Below, one piece after another: positions 1 through 12,768 of a DNA stretch of 64,000 nucleotides. The notes under the pieces were generated by a model, which made no database searches, was not told the origin of the DNA, and saw only the letters and a list, made by a program, of their open reading frames with translations. The stretch is taken from contig NC_091135.1 of assembly GCF_041381155.1 (NCBI RefSeq), forward strand, positions 51,969,997-52,033,996, read 5' to 3'. This stretch comes from Argopecten irradians (lineage: Eukaryota; Mollusca; Bivalvia; Pectinida; Pectinidae). How positions within the stretch are numbered: the first letter of the stretch is position 1; each line of letters opens with the position of its first letter. The position numbers and the translations under genes are program-made.

Positions 1-209
1 TGCAGCTACAGTACTTCATATTCTTTCGTCATTCATCTTAGGTCATCAGCCATCCTGTTTGTCGACACAATTTTTCACCTTTCACTAGGTAAATTGATCT
101 GAAGCTTTCCATTCTTTAAAACACATTAATTTTCCAATGTTTCCAAGTTTTACTGGTATGATTGAGCTGGTAAGTGTTAGGGATGTAAAAGAAGGACAAC
201 CAAAAGAAG

Positions 210-392
210 AATTTGTAACAGAGCACATGATAAAATTACAAATATAATCACTGCCTCTGCCAGGATTCGAACTCGGGACCTCTGGGTTACTAGTCTGATG
301 CTTAACCGATCGAGCTAAAGAGAAGTTCTCTCTAGCGGAGCAAATATATTGCGGCAAGTATTCACCAGGGTTACATACTCCCCCCTCAAGGA
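210..392 (-). repeat. tRNA-derived SINE, copy 1
   Basis: Read on the minus strand, this has a tRNA-like head: an A-box-like TAGCTCGATCGG, then a B-box-like GAGTTCGAATCC about 35 bases later, then a short AT-rich tail near 210-245. The related copy at 517-812 shares the head, the tail phrase CAGAGCACATGAT and the leader TATTGCGGCAAGTATTCAC. The head cannot be a working tRNA because no complete acceptor stem is visible. The SINE family is not named with confidence. Confidence 0.65.
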
Positions 393-397
393 CAGAA

Positions 398-472
398 AAA
401 AAAAAAATCGTCTCTGAAAAAAAAAGAAAAAAAAAAAAAAAAAAAAAAACTCAAAAAAACACACACACACAC

Positions 473-520
<48 letters not shown>
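398..520. repeat. Poly(A)/(CA)n low-complexity tract
   Basis: Almost pure A with a short CACACACACAC stretch near 461-472. It sits between two SINE copies, and the phrase TATTGCGGCAAGTATTCAC occurs on both sides of it, so it is probably an expanded retroposon tail or linker. The exact length is likely unreliable in any assembly. Confidence 0.8.
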
Positions 521-522
<2 letters not shown>

Positions 523-812
523 TTGCGGCAAGTATTCACAGGGGTCCCCCCTCAAGGACCAAGAACCGTCCGATACCATAAAACGCGATACCTATCGGCC
601 ATGGCTGATTATTTCCGCCGAGTCCCTGGTTAACAGAGCACATGATTTGATACAACTCCATACTTCACTGCCCTCTGCCAGGAATTCAAAACTCGGGACC
701 TCTGGGCTTACTAGTTTGACGCTCAACCGATCGACCCCAGCTACCCCAATCCTAAAGAGAAGTTCTCTCTAGCCCAGCTGTATATTGTGGCTAGTATTCA
801 CTAGGGTTACAG
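517..812 (-). repeat. tRNA-derived SINE, copy 2
   Basis: Second, longer copy of the SINE at 210-392, same orientation. On the minus strand it begins near 812 with GTAACCCTAGTGAATACTAG, passes a diverged A box and a damaged B box (GAGTTTTGAATTCC), and ends in the shared CAGAGCACATGAT tail segment near 632-645. It has about 15 extra bases before the A box relative to copy 1. Confidence 0.6.
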
Positions 813-1396
813 TAATATCATTAAAAAAAAATTCACATGGCAGCTTTAATAGTGGTCATTTTGTAACATGCATGATTGCACAATCAGTTTCCAAATACAA
901 GACCAATTTCAAGCTTCTCAAGTTACACCAGTACCACAAATCTTGTACGAACAACTCCTAAACTTATACATGACCAATTTCAATGAAACTTAACAGGAAT
1001 GTCGTGGACCTATTGAAGATGTTCAAGAAAGCTTTAATTTGTTGAAAAATTTGGTGTCATTGTAACCAGGTCACTATACACAAGTTTTGTAAAATGGCTA
1101 CTAACTTGTTAGTCTTTGTGTAGTTTATGTTTAAAACTTGGTCAAATGATGTAATATAGAGATGTCTAATATTTCACACAGCACATGTGTTTTGATATCA
1201 GTTCCCATGGAAACTTAACTGATTGTTTAAATATGGATAATGTCTTAGTAAGCTGAAAATTGTGCTACAGAGGGATTTTAAAGGACGACAAATACAATCC
1301 ATATTTTGGTTACAGGTTTCAAGGCATCATGTACATGTATTTGGTTCTCATGGTTACAAAGGAAGCATCAGAATGAATATAGACACAATTTTAAAA
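813..1396. other. Intergenic, no gene seen
   Basis: AT-rich sequence without a convincing exon, RNA gene or repeat structure on either strand. Confidence 0.6.
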
Positions 1397-1888
1397 ACAA
1401 GAGGCCCAGAGGGCCTGTATCGCTCACCTGGTTTGTAATGCCAAGTAATGTTCTGAATGCAGATTCACTGATTCTTTTGTGACAGAATTTGAATATTAAC
1501 CTCTAATTCCCCGTATTGGACCCCACCCCTCCTGCCCCCCAGGGGGTCAGAGCCAAAATTTATACAAGTTGTGTTCCCCTTCTCCCAAGGATGTTTGTGG
1601 CCAAATTTGGTCACAATCCATGCAGAACTCTTGGACAAGTAGCGATTTATAGGATTTACATGTACCACTAATTCCCCTATTGGGCCCCCGCCCCTCCTGC
1701 CCCTGGGGGGTCAGAGCAAAAATTTATACAAGTTCTGTTCCCCTTCCCCTTTCCCCAAAGATGTTTGTGGTCAAATTTGGTTACAATCCATGCAGAACCC
1801 TAGGACAAGTAGCGATTTATAGGATTTACCTCTATCTCCCCTATTGGGCCCTGCCCCTCCTGCCCCTGACGAGGCCAGGTGAGATAAT
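1397..1888 (+). mobile_element. Short Helitron-like element with 157-bp units
   Basis: The left end is ACAAGAGGCCCAGAGGGCCT, a GGCCC/GGGCC hairpin, followed by GCTCACCTGG. The body holds about two and a half diverged copies of the 157-bp unit that fills 55.5-61.7 kb (TATTGGGCCC, CCAAAATTTATACAAGTT and GGATGTTTGTGG segments). The right end is degraded to GCCAGGTGAGATAATAA and lacks the usual hairpin. No protein is encoded. Helitron/HINE or mollusc 'pearl'-type affiliation is inferred from the structure. Confidence 0.7.
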
Positions 1889-2322
1889 AATGTCATTTGG
1901 TTGCCATAGTCTGAAATGAGGGGTGGCTGTGGTATTAATTAGCCACTGCCTTAAAGTTTCAGTAACTAGACTCAAAAAACAATGGGTAAAAAGCCAGCAA
2001 TGTATGACATTTGACATTTAGACACAAAACAGAAATACTGTTGGTGCATAATATTTATTGAATTTCTCCCTCAAATAATGAAGAGGATTTACCATTCACT
2101 AACACAGGAGAAATATATACTGGTAAACCTTTCACAAGTTTCAAGAATATTCTTTATTTTATGTATGAACTATTTTATATAAATATCCAGTTCAATTTTC
2201 TAAATTAGCGGAAGGAAATAGAAACAATTAGGTTAATTAAATAATAATATTGTTGGTCAAATATGCCAGAATGGCTCACCTTCTACCTGGAAATCCTGGT
2301 ACATGCCACTTGTTCAATATCT
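1889..2322. other. Intergenic, no gene seen
   Basis: AT-rich spacer between the Helitron-like element and the palindromic MITE. No exon or RNA gene is supported. Confidence 0.55.
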
Positions 2323-2448
2323 GGCCCTGACTTCTCGAAACAAAAGTGCAGACTTAAGTCAGAACTTAAGTTTTTCTCCTTTATGTAACTTATGTAAAAT
2401 ATTTTGACTTAAGTCAATGACTTAAGTTTGTTTCGAGAAATCGGGGCC
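2323..2448. mobile_element. Palindromic MITE, about 126 bp
   Basis: The left arm reads GGCCCTGACTTCTCGAAACA and the right arm, reversed, reads GGCCCCGATTTCTCGAAACA. Inside each arm are further ACTTAAGTC repeats that pair with one another, so nearly the whole element can fold as one hairpin. No target duplication could be fixed. The superfamily is not assigned. Confidence 0.7.
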
Positions 2449-5400
2449 TGATCCCCAGGTATCTTGGTTTCAGATTTAATCATACTTGAATAAACATCCA
2501 TATCATTCATTCCTTTACCAATAAATAAGCTCTGTAGTGTTCAATCCATAAATACCTTGGATCAGAATTCAAAGTTTATGAGTTGCTAAGTATTAAAGTC
2601 TTTTTCACTACAGTTTAACAGAAGGTCTAGGTCATGCATGTGCAAAAACTTCAGTCAAGCATGCTCCAGGACCAATATTAGGTCTCCAGAATCATTAGGT
2701 TATATAAGAAATTAAAGTTGTTTAAAAAACAATTGTACAATGTGAATGAAGACATTCAATTATCCTGTTTATATAACAGCAAATACATACCCCATAATGA
2801 AACTTTAAACTTATATCAAGGCCTTGCATGCATATAAAAAAACACATACAAATGTTGGATGAACAACAATTTTCATTTGTGTACAAATGAGTTTTAAAAA
2901 ATGAAAAATATCCACACCTTGATCATGATGCCAAAATGTTTTTTTATTTTTATTCCCCCCCCCCCTTCAATTTTTTATCCAAATTTCAAGATTTGTTCAG
3001 AATATGCAACTTAAATATCATTTGTTCAAATATACAAAATAACCATTGATATAGGACAGTATTAAGGTAAATATTCTTTACGCTTAAATAAATTATTTTT
3101 ATAGTGGGATTTCTTTCGGCGACCTTTCTACATACTTTTTTTATACTGAATATCTTATCAAATAAATTTCAAGTGGAACCTGATTAATGTAAACTGCCAT
3201 TTAAGGTGTTATTTATATAAGTTGTTAGGTTATAATGAAATATTAATGTTATTATTGAGCAAGTCCCCCTTATAACTACACGGTTTTGTGTCATGAAGGT
3301 GTAAGAAACACACTGATCAAAAACAAGTGTGTTCTCACTTCCTACAGTCTGTCAAATCAAGGTCCTACAACACTAAATGGGTGGAACTAAGGGAAATAAC
3401 TCAAATAGATCAGAAGGTATGAAATCTTACCCAAACAATGCATCACCAGGCTAAGATACTTCTGATGTATCTCATATCTAAACCAAATCATGCTCAAATC
3501 AATTCTCAAATGAAATCTAGTATTCCTTATAAATACTGTAAATGATATCTTTATAGCTATTTGTGCTATGAAATTAAACGATACACCAGCTTTTATTTAG
3601 CAATTATTTCTCATGAAAACTTTTATGCATAACAGTCAATATATGATAACCTATTACCAGTAAGCATGGTCAAAAGACACAACAAATAGCACAACACAAA
3701 ATTCTCTTTTTTATCTGGTGACTTGCATCCACATACTTTCTTCAATCTTGTGTAATGTAAACATACATAATTTAGTGCTGTTCGCACCAGAATATCCATG
3801 CAAATCATATTTTCACTATCTCGATTATGAAGCCATTATGGTGATTGAATTTATCATTGTGTTAATTGTTAGGCAATCAGCACACAGATAAGTTTGTTTA
3901 CAGTAGAAGGTTGCTGTCACTATGACCACTAAAACATGATGGAACACCAACCTATACTTTCATCAAAAGCCAAAACAACAGACTGGCTGTCAGTTCTTCT
4001 ATCCTCCCACTGCTTCTATTGCCAGCAGAAACACAACCCTATGGAAAGACTGTTGATGAGTTGTAATCCCTATCAAAAAGGCTATGGATAAATATCCATA
4101 CATTTTTATTCTGCTACAACTATTAAAAGCAAATATAAATCTTTCAACTTCTACTAAAACTTAATCAAATAAAATAAAAGAATCCAAAATGGTTTCAAAT
4201 AAAAAGCTGTTTATTAATCATCAAAAAAAAAAAAAAAAAAAAATCACAAATATTCTGGTTTTATAAAGACAAAAAAACGCTCGCAATGGTTTGACATACC
4301 AATTTTGTATGTCCAACAGTACATTATTACTCACTTTTTACAGATTGTTTCACCAGTAGAAAAATTATTTCGTCAGATTTCCTGGATTACTAGTAAATAT
4401 CAAAATGACTTGTAAATACCTTTTAAACACTTAAGTGATTTATAAATAGTAACTTCAAACTTTGAAAGACTTTTTTCTTTTATACATTTTTCATTACAAT
4501 TTCTCAGTTGAACTATAAAATTATAAGAAGTTGGTAGTATAAAAAGATCTTTTTCAAAGTGTTCAATATTTTGCTTTCTTCATTCCCAATTAGCAATCTT
4601 TAAATATGAGATTTCAATGATTACATAAACATATATGGAATTACAATGCATGATTACTCTTTTTAACATATTAAATATTGTTAAGGATGTATTCTTCTGA
4701 GGTTTTAGTCCCGTTGAAGTCTTGTTTCGACAAAGATCAAAGAAGTTATGAGATTTTCGAATACAATTGATCAACATCTATAGCAAGCTGCCAGTTGCAA
4801 ATTTTGTCAATAAAATACATTTCTATATTTAGTAAAAAATATTGTACGGTGATTTTAAGAAATGGCCCATTTGGCAGCCATTTTGAAATTGTGTCTTTTT
4901 TTTGCTTTGAAATTGAGTAGAGCCACAGTTTTATCATTTTTTACTTAAATTACTTTTACTTAAATCATCACTGTGCCAGTATTTTTAGCTGTATCAAGCT
5001 AATTTTTGCTGTAAACCTTTACTAGGTTTGTTAATTAAGATATTGAGTATCAATGTGTGAAATGATACACTTTTGTCACTTTATTTTTACATTAAATGGT
5101 AATTTGAGTACTTTTATTTATTACTTCCGAAAAAATCGGAAAATAAACAAAATTTACAGTTGTAATTATTCTGCGGCAAACAAGTAAACACAGAGAACCC
5201 CCCATTTCTTCTGCCAGAGAAAACAACCATTTCACTATTGATATGCAAATTATTAACTAAAGTCTTAATTTCAGAAACTTTTTATGAAAGAGGGTTAGAA
5301 TTGGGGCAAAAATTGCTGAAACTTGGTGCATGTTTTTAGTCTCGGGAATTCGTAAGGGTAAGGGATGCCTTGATGTTGTTTAGTCTGAAAAAAATATACT

Positions 5401-7710
5401 TAGTCTTCTAAATCATAATTTGTATATTTTTTAAAACAAGGACTACTGAAAATAAATTCTTCAATCACCCTCGTTGGAATTATGAGGACTTTAATTCTCG
5501 TGTGTTAATATTTTAAAAGTTTCAAAACTTCCCAAAAGACATTCTTTTGTCAACTATGCTATCTTTGAATGACAAGAGCTAAATAAACCTACCACACAAT
5601 CTGATTTTTTTTCTTCATTTTCTTATTATGGTATGATAGCTGGCTTTTTTCCCACAAATTTCTGATGAAAATAAAGTTTGAATACAGAAAAATTTAAATT
5701 TCATATGTTGCAATGTCTTTCACAGATCCAGCCCAATAGACAAATATTTGTAAGAAGCCACAAGTTTCACAAAAACATTTGCATTGTTGAATTTCTGAAA
5801 CAACACTTCTCCATTTAAGAGACTGAAAAGTTAATGATTTGATCTTGTGAACACGGATTTTCATGATTGGGTTAAACAAACAATGTTCACCCATTGGACA
5901 TTTGTTAAGTTGATATTCGGCTTTTGATATAATTCGGACCTAAATATACGTCATTGCGAGGATAAGAGAGAATATAATATATTGAAATGGCAATGCAGAA
6001 TAACTACTTGAAAATCGCAGTTGTTCCTGTAGTTCCAAAGGATCATCCATTAAATGTCCAATAATATATCAATGACATATTATTACTTTAACAAGTAATA
6101 CTTCATACATTCTATTTTAAAAAAAAAAGTATGTTGCACTACAATAAAAATGGACTTCCACATTTAGTATGACTTTCGAACGCACCCCATATCCATTTCA
6201 TTCCGTAAAAAATGGCGCCGATGTCAAATTTGCTCAATACGGAATGTTCCTCCAGGATTAATGTATTTCAACTGGTTTTCTTGGATATAGTGAATTTGAG
6301 ATTTTTAAAAGCTGTTCTTAAAGACTGAGTAAGGAAATTACATTTTCTAACACAAAGTTTTCATTGATTTTCATTGTCCGTCAAGTGAGAAAAAAATAAA
6401 ATGTTGATCTGCCGCATTTGTTTTCAAGAGAAATAAAAAATATTCCCGCCGCCCTGCACTGACTTTTTAAAAAAGTGGACATGGCCTTAGAGAAACTATC
6501 AATTATTTTTTTTTGGCCTTACAGGTCAGAAAATGGTTGATTTTCTCTGTCGGAAATACGCAAAATATTGCCGATTTTTATAACTTTATTAAAAAAAATT
6601 TGCACAAATTACTTGAAATATCGTAAACAAACTAATATATATCTGAATCAATTGGCTCAGTCAATATAATTTGCTCTGGAAAAACACTGTTATTTTTCTT
6701 CTTTGTTCCTGCCGTTCACACCCCATTCACCGCTACTTTCACTTTCTATCGTTCTGAGTTTTGTGTTTGTTGTTGTGGGATGTTTGTACATTATTTAGCC
6801 GGGTTGAAAAAATGCAAGAAAATAATCTATCAACTTTACTTTGACAGTATATTAAAAGGTTTTATTGAAGTTTTGACAACAAGTTTCTAACAAAATTTAT
6901 CAACACATCACGGCTGTAAACTTGCCAGTCCATTCCAACCACGGCGTCAAGTAATGGCAATAGTACGGGGACCTCATCGTTCTTCATGACCGTCAGATTT
7001 TCGATTGGTCAAATTTTGATTAATAAAACATCGTCTAAAGCATTGTCAGATTATATGCCTCTTTTAGGCTGTGAATTATATCTTAAACTATCATGACATT
7101 CGTACTATATAATTACAAAATATCTACTGTAATATCAACAACAGAAGCCATCGATGGCGTCCGTGGTAACATGAGTGAAAGCAGTGAACACCACGTGTGA
7201 TTTTCTCGTTAATTTATTCAGAGTTTTATATAGTAACACTGTGCCGACTGTTTTTTTATTGGGTAGAAAAATTTGGTCACGTCTATAATTTATATTGTTA
7301 AAGGCTGAACATGGGTGGCGCTTTTTTATCACGTGATTCCGAAGCTAGCAAAACATTGATAGTCAAAGAAATGGCGTCCAGAGTCGCTTGCATCGAGATC
7401 GTGTGAAGGGCGTCCAGAGGCGTTACATGTGGCAGGGGTAAGGGTCCAAAGGCGCTTACATTATGGGTTAAAGGGTTACTGAGTATCGTGAAGGCTATAG
7501 CAAAACAGTTTTTCAAATGAAGATACAACATCTGAGATTTTTTTTGCTAAATCCCCCCCCCCCCCCCCCCCCCTCCGCCCCCACCCCAAATAAAAATAAA
7601 ACTGAAAAACACAATCTGCGCAATATACGCAGGTGCACACTTTTTTGCGCAAAAATATGGGTATTGCATTTGATAAAATGAAATCATACTGAAACAAAAA
7701 TGATTCCTAC
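2449..7710. other. About 5 kb gene-free, AT-rich
   Basis: No exon with homology or coherent splice borders was found on either strand. It lies downstream of the DNAJA2-like locus and would be the natural place for that gene's missing last coding exon, but none was recognised. Homopolymer tracts occur at about 2956-2967 (C), 4224-4243 (A) and 7554-7573 (C). Short open frames here look random. Confidence 0.6.
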
Positions 7711-8385
7711 CTATGTAACTTGTGTTTTGGGCGAAGTTTTGTGGTGGGAAGGTGATATCAAACTTGACTAAAAGGTCTCCTTTGTCAAATGGGATCTTGT
7801 ACTAAAGGCTTTCCTTCTCCTTTTATTACATTTTACAGCTCCTACAACAGGGCTATCATGTTGTTGTATTGGGTTAGTTTAATGAATTAATACAGCAAAA
7901 ATGATGATATCTTTCCAATGTTTTAAAGAATTTCAGTTTGTCAGACTAATGTAATCAAATGTTAATATGAATTTCTTCTAATGAGTAGGAAGAAACACAA
8001 ACTTTCCAAGAAGTCATTTTCAACTGGTGAAAGTTGTTGTGAAAAAAATGTAGACCCCCACCTCTCCAGTAAACTGACCTATTGTATAGCCCAGTAGTTA
8101 AAAGGATTACCTGGATGTATGACATCACCAGGGGGACTTTTGACGAGTAAATCTCTACATCTAAATGTTTGAGTGTAAACTGGAAACCACAGAGAGCTTC
8201 TGTGAGGCTAAGGTTGTAAGTACAGAAGAGGTTTTCTCCATCACGTGTAGGTATAGCTCGTGTTCCTGTTGCTTCAGCACTATTATAACATCACCAGGCT
8301 CCATATCGGGCTGTAACAAACAAAACATTGACTGAGAATATCATAGCCAAAGAAAGAAATTTAATGAGTAACTTATAAAACGAAA

Positions 8386-10250
8386 ACAAGAGGCCCAGAG
8401 GGCCTGTATCGCTCCACCTGGTTTTTTTGTTAGTAATTATCACAAGACTCAGACAATTTGAAAAATAAGCAAAATTGACTCCCAAAGTTTAATTTTGAAT
8501 CACAACCATACAATGATGCTAGTGATACCATACAAATATGCTATCCAATACATAGGTTCAGAGACAAAGTAATTAATATGAAAATAGTAGCCTAATTGAC
8601 CTTTTGACCTCGCATCTATTGCCGTCTAAGGCCCCGGGGGTCAGCCCTATCATTTGTACAATTTCAAATCCCAACCCTATAAGGATGCTACCATTGCATT
8701 ATAAGTGCTCTTCCATTCTTAGTTGCAGAGAAGAAGTCGTTTATATGGAAATAGCTAAATTTTGAATCCAAACCCTATAAGGATGTTACCATTGCATTAT
8801 GAGCGTAATCCCATGTTTAGTTGCAGACAAAAAGTCAATTTATATGGAAATTGACCACTTTTGACCCTGCCCCTCAGGCCCCCGGGGGGTCAGCCCTATC
8901 ATGTGCACAATTTTGAATTCCCACACTATAAGGATACTACCATTGTATTATGGGTGCTATACCGTGCTTAGTTTCAGAGAAGAAGTCGTTTATATGGAAA
9001 TAGCCAAATTGGCCCCTTTTGACCCCCCCCTCAGGCCCCCTGGGGGTCAGCCCCATCATTTGTACAATTTTGAATCTCCATCCTATAAGGATGCTACCAT
9101 TGCATTATGGGTGCTATCCCATGCTGGTTTCAGAGAAGAAGTCGTTTATATGGAAATAGCCAAATTGAACCCTCTTGACCCCGCCCTCAGGCCCCCGGCG
9201 GTCAGCCACATCATTTGTACAATTTTGAATCCCCAACCTATAAAGATACTACCATTGCATTATGAGTGCTATCTCATGCTTAGTTTCAGAGAAGAAGTTG
9301 TTTATATGGAAATAGCCAAATTGACCCCATTTGACCCCGCCCCTCAGGCCCCGGGGGTCAGCCCCATCATTTGTACAATTTTGAATCCCCACCCTATAAG
9401 GATGCTACTATTGCATTATGGGTGCTATCCCATGCTTGGTTTCAGAGAAGAGAAGTCGTTTTATATGGAAATAGCCAAATTGACCCCCTTTTGACCCCAC
9501 CCCTCAGGCCCCTGGGGGGTCAGCCACATCATTTGTACAATTTTTAATCCCTACCCTATAACGATACTACCATTGCATTATGAGTGCTATTTCATGCTTA
9601 GTTTCAGAGAAGAAGTCGTTTATATGGAAATAGCCAAATTGACCCCATTTGACCCCCGCCCCTCAGGCCCCGGGGGGTCAGCCCCATCATTTGTACAATT
9701 TTGAATCCCCACCCATAAGGATGCTACCATTGCATTATGGGTGCTATCCCATGCTTGGTTTCAGAGAATCAGTCGGTTCATATGGAACTAGCACCTAATG
9801 TACCCATTTGACCCGCCCCTCAGGCCCCAGGTGGGACATCCCCAACATTATTTACAATATTGAATCCCCACCACTATTTGGATGCTACCATTGCATTATG
9901 TTTGCGTATTCCATGCTAGGTTTCATACTAATTCTTAACTCGTTAAAATAAAATTACCAATATTGTTCCAATTCCATTTTGGCCCTGATAATATTAACAT
10001 TAACTTAATATAAGCTCATTTCATACATACAACAATATTCAATCATTTAAAATTATAGAATACTATTTAATACTTGACTTCTTTATTCCTTTACGTTTTT
10101 TTTTTCATTTTACACTTTCATTATATTCTTTCTTGACGGACGGACCTAAAATTAAAGTCCTTTTTCCTTTATTAAATCGGACGTTCTTTGTTTCGACGCC
10201 ACGGTATGGCATAAGCTCACCTTGGTCCTTCGGACCAGGTGAGCTAAAAA
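8386..10250 (+). mobile_element. Helitron-like element with ~165-bp units
   Basis: The left end is ACAAGAGGCCCAGAGGGCCT plus CGCTCCACCTGG. The body contains about eight units of roughly 165 bp marked by CAGCCCCATCATTTGTACAA, GGATGCTACCATTGCATTA and AGAGAAGAAGTCGTTTATAT. The right end has hairpin TGGTCC-TTC-GGACCA followed by AGGTGAGCTAAAAA. A 197-codon open frame across the units is a by-product of the repeat. The unit differs from the 157-bp unit of the sister elements though the ends are the same, so the ends have captured or grown different satellites. It lies in or just inside the DNAJA2-like locus, overlapping the intron upstream of exon 8310-8111. Confidence 0.75.
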
Positions 10251-10356
10251 TAAAACTAAAACGAAATCATAAATCATTAGTGCTAATAAAGTGAATGTTT
10301 GCACATGTAGCCCTGTTGACAGTTTGAAACTTGAGATTAATCAGATCAGAACATAA

Positions 10357-11559
10357 TACAGTCAAACCTGTGTATAAAGGACACCAAGGGGAAAAGGCTT
10401 AAGTGTCCTTTATAGACAGGTGTCAGTGTTTTGACAAGTTATGCCCCATGACTATTACAACATCAAACACACAAAAATCATTTTGATTCCTTTAACCACT
10501 CAAATTCTATGAAGAAGAAGAAACAAATATAAAATTCAATTAAATGCATTACAAAAAATATTTATCACATATTAATTTGGGCTGATTAGCCTCATGATTA
10601 ATATAGATATTCTTATAAAACAGAGAACATCAATTTCCTTTTTATTTATTTAGTGAATTGGCCAATTATTTTTAACTGTCTACACGTTGATCAAGGGACA
10701 GAGCCTTTCGTGAAGGTTTTGAACAAGCCATAATATCGTCTGTGTTTGTAAAATCCCAAATAAAAAGTGGCACAAAATGAGAAAACCGATGTTTGGGCTT
10801 GTTCAAAAAATTTCCATTTGGGGTTGACAATATCTTGGAAGATTCCATCTTTTCGCCACTCATTGGTCCGTACATGTAATTGTTCTAAAACACATTGTTA
10901 ATGAGCTGAGTAAAGTGTCCACGCTGTCTTGAATCTCTGTTATTTCAGACAAAACAAATGTAAAACACATGTAGTCATGAACTGGCTGACATCAAAAAGT
11001 CGCTTTACAAACAATGGTTCACACCCAACGAGTCCGATGGTGTATTCCAACACAAATATAATGCAAACCCAAGAGTGTTACAAAAGGTGACGTAAGGGAA
11101 ATAACCCTAATTGACTAACGCAGAAGAACATTACCAATATGGCTTCCTTTGTTGTTTTACCGATGCACAGGTTCAGATAAGATGTTCGCTGTTTGTATTA
11201 TAGGGTTAATTTTAAGTGTCCGCTTTCTTCATAGAAAGTGTCTGCTATACACATTCAATTCATACAGTGATTTTCATTCAAACACAATGTCTTTTTTTGT
11301 GTCCACTATACTGTATATCTATGTAGTCTAACTTCTACTGAAAGCTTATGTTTTTTCGAGTGAAAGTACCGACGTTCGAAAAATTTATTTTGTGTCCCTT
11401 ATATGGAAATTTTTACGGACTTACGGACTAAATTTAGTGTCCGCTGTCCGCTATATACATGACATTTATATAGTGATTTTTGTTGGGGATTCCTAGCACA
11501 GTCCGTTATGGACAGGTGTCTGCTATATAGAAGTGTCCGCTATTGCAGGTTTGACTGTA
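10357..11559. mobile_element. Non-autonomous pogo/Tc1-like TIR element
   Basis: The ends are TACAGTCAAACCTG at 10357 and CAGGTTTGACTGTA at 11546-11559. The TA on each side fits the TA target duplication of Tc1/mariner/pogo elements. The interior repeats variants of GTGTCCGCTATAT. No DDE transposase is readable, so the 1.2-kb element depends on a transposase encoded elsewhere. It lies in a DNAJA2-like intron. Confidence 0.75.
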
Positions 11560-12085
11560 TGATGTGTTGTATATTAAATTACATACCAGCTGGTCACCTT
11601 CCCATCGAAAGGTAATTTTCTGGTTATCCTTCATGCCTTTGTCCACATTGACCTCAAGGATCTTTGTTTGATTGACCACTTTCTTTCCTTTACAGTCTTT
11701 ACACTTGTCCTTCTCATTAATAGTCTCACCTGTAAACAATTATAGTTCTTTACGGACTGCAAAAATGATTTTTCAAAACAAATTTTGCCAATTTGGGGTC
11801 ATGTGTATAGACTATTTAAGAAAATAAAGACTATCAGGGCTTTTTTTGGGCCGATAATGGGGCCTTGATCCTAAGTTATTTTCTGTTTTCCATTTCACCC
11901 GTTTTATTCTCAAAATAAGGTTAAAATGTTCATTCCTAATTCAGCCAGAAAAACCCCTCTAAGTTCAGTGCAGCTTATCAGGATATTTAGTTATACTCAG
12001 TCATTTTAGGCTAGAAATATTGTGTTATGGTATTGTTAGCCTTAAACCAGAAATTGAATATGTCTAAATTACCTGGTATGTTCAT

Positions 12086-12768
12086 ACAAGAGATCCCCGA
12101 GGGATCTTGACGCCCACCGAAGAATGATCTATGTCTGACAATGGGAAGAGGGATCTTTTCCTGCTTTTCAAACTTTTTCCAACATACTACATATAAAATT
12201 TAAGACAGATCGCTTCATTACTTTCTGAGAAACAGCGTTAAAATCCAAGATGGTGGTCGTTTGGCTATCTTGTTGACCAATCAGTCCCGAAGGTACTATG
12301 CACAACTAGGGCCCAAGGGGAACCTACACATGGAATTTGAGAGATATCCCTTCAGTAATTTCTGACAAAAAGCGATAACTATCAAAATCCAAGATGGCTG
12401 CCAGTCGGCCATCTTGTTGACCAATCGGTCCAAAAATGCAATATGCGCAACTAGGATCCTAGGGGAACCTACATATGAAATTTGAGAAAGATCCCTTCGG
12501 TGCTTTCTGAGAAATTGCAGTAACAAACTTTAACTATCAAAATCTAAGATGACCGCCAGTCGGCCATCTTGTTTACTGATCGGTCCCAAAATGAAATATG
12601 CACAACTAGGGCCAAAGGGGAACCTGCAGATGAAATTTGAAAAGGTCCCTTTAGCACTTTCTGAGAAATAGCGGTAACAAGAATTGTTAACAGACAGACT
12701 GACTGATGACGGACCACTGACAAAAGGAGATTTGAATAGCTTACCATCTGATGATGGTGGGCTTAAAA
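12086..12768 (+). mobile_element. Helitron-like element, AGATCCC family
   Basis: The left end is ACAAG followed by hairpin AGATCCC-CGA-GGGATCT and then GCCCACC. The right end is hairpin CCATC-TGAT-GATGG running into GGTGGGC and TTAAAA. The body holds about three ~170-bp units with CAAGATGGC, GGCCATCTTGTTGACC and GCACAACTAGGGCC segments. The layout matches the ACAAGAGGCCC family, but the hairpin and the inverted motif have different sequences. No coding capacity. It sits in a DNAJA2-like intron between exons 13049-12916 and 11731-11587. Confidence 0.6.

Noticed and set aside
210-345. A functional tRNA gene on the minus strand
   Set aside because: A- and B-box-like words are present, but acceptor and anticodon arms do not pair. 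It occurs twice with shared tails, as a SINE would.
315-539. Poly-Phe open frame
   Set aside because: It is the reverse of a poly(A) tract.
8901-9494. 197-codon plus-strand frame
   Set aside because: It spans four ~165-bp tandem units and simply repeats the same translated words.
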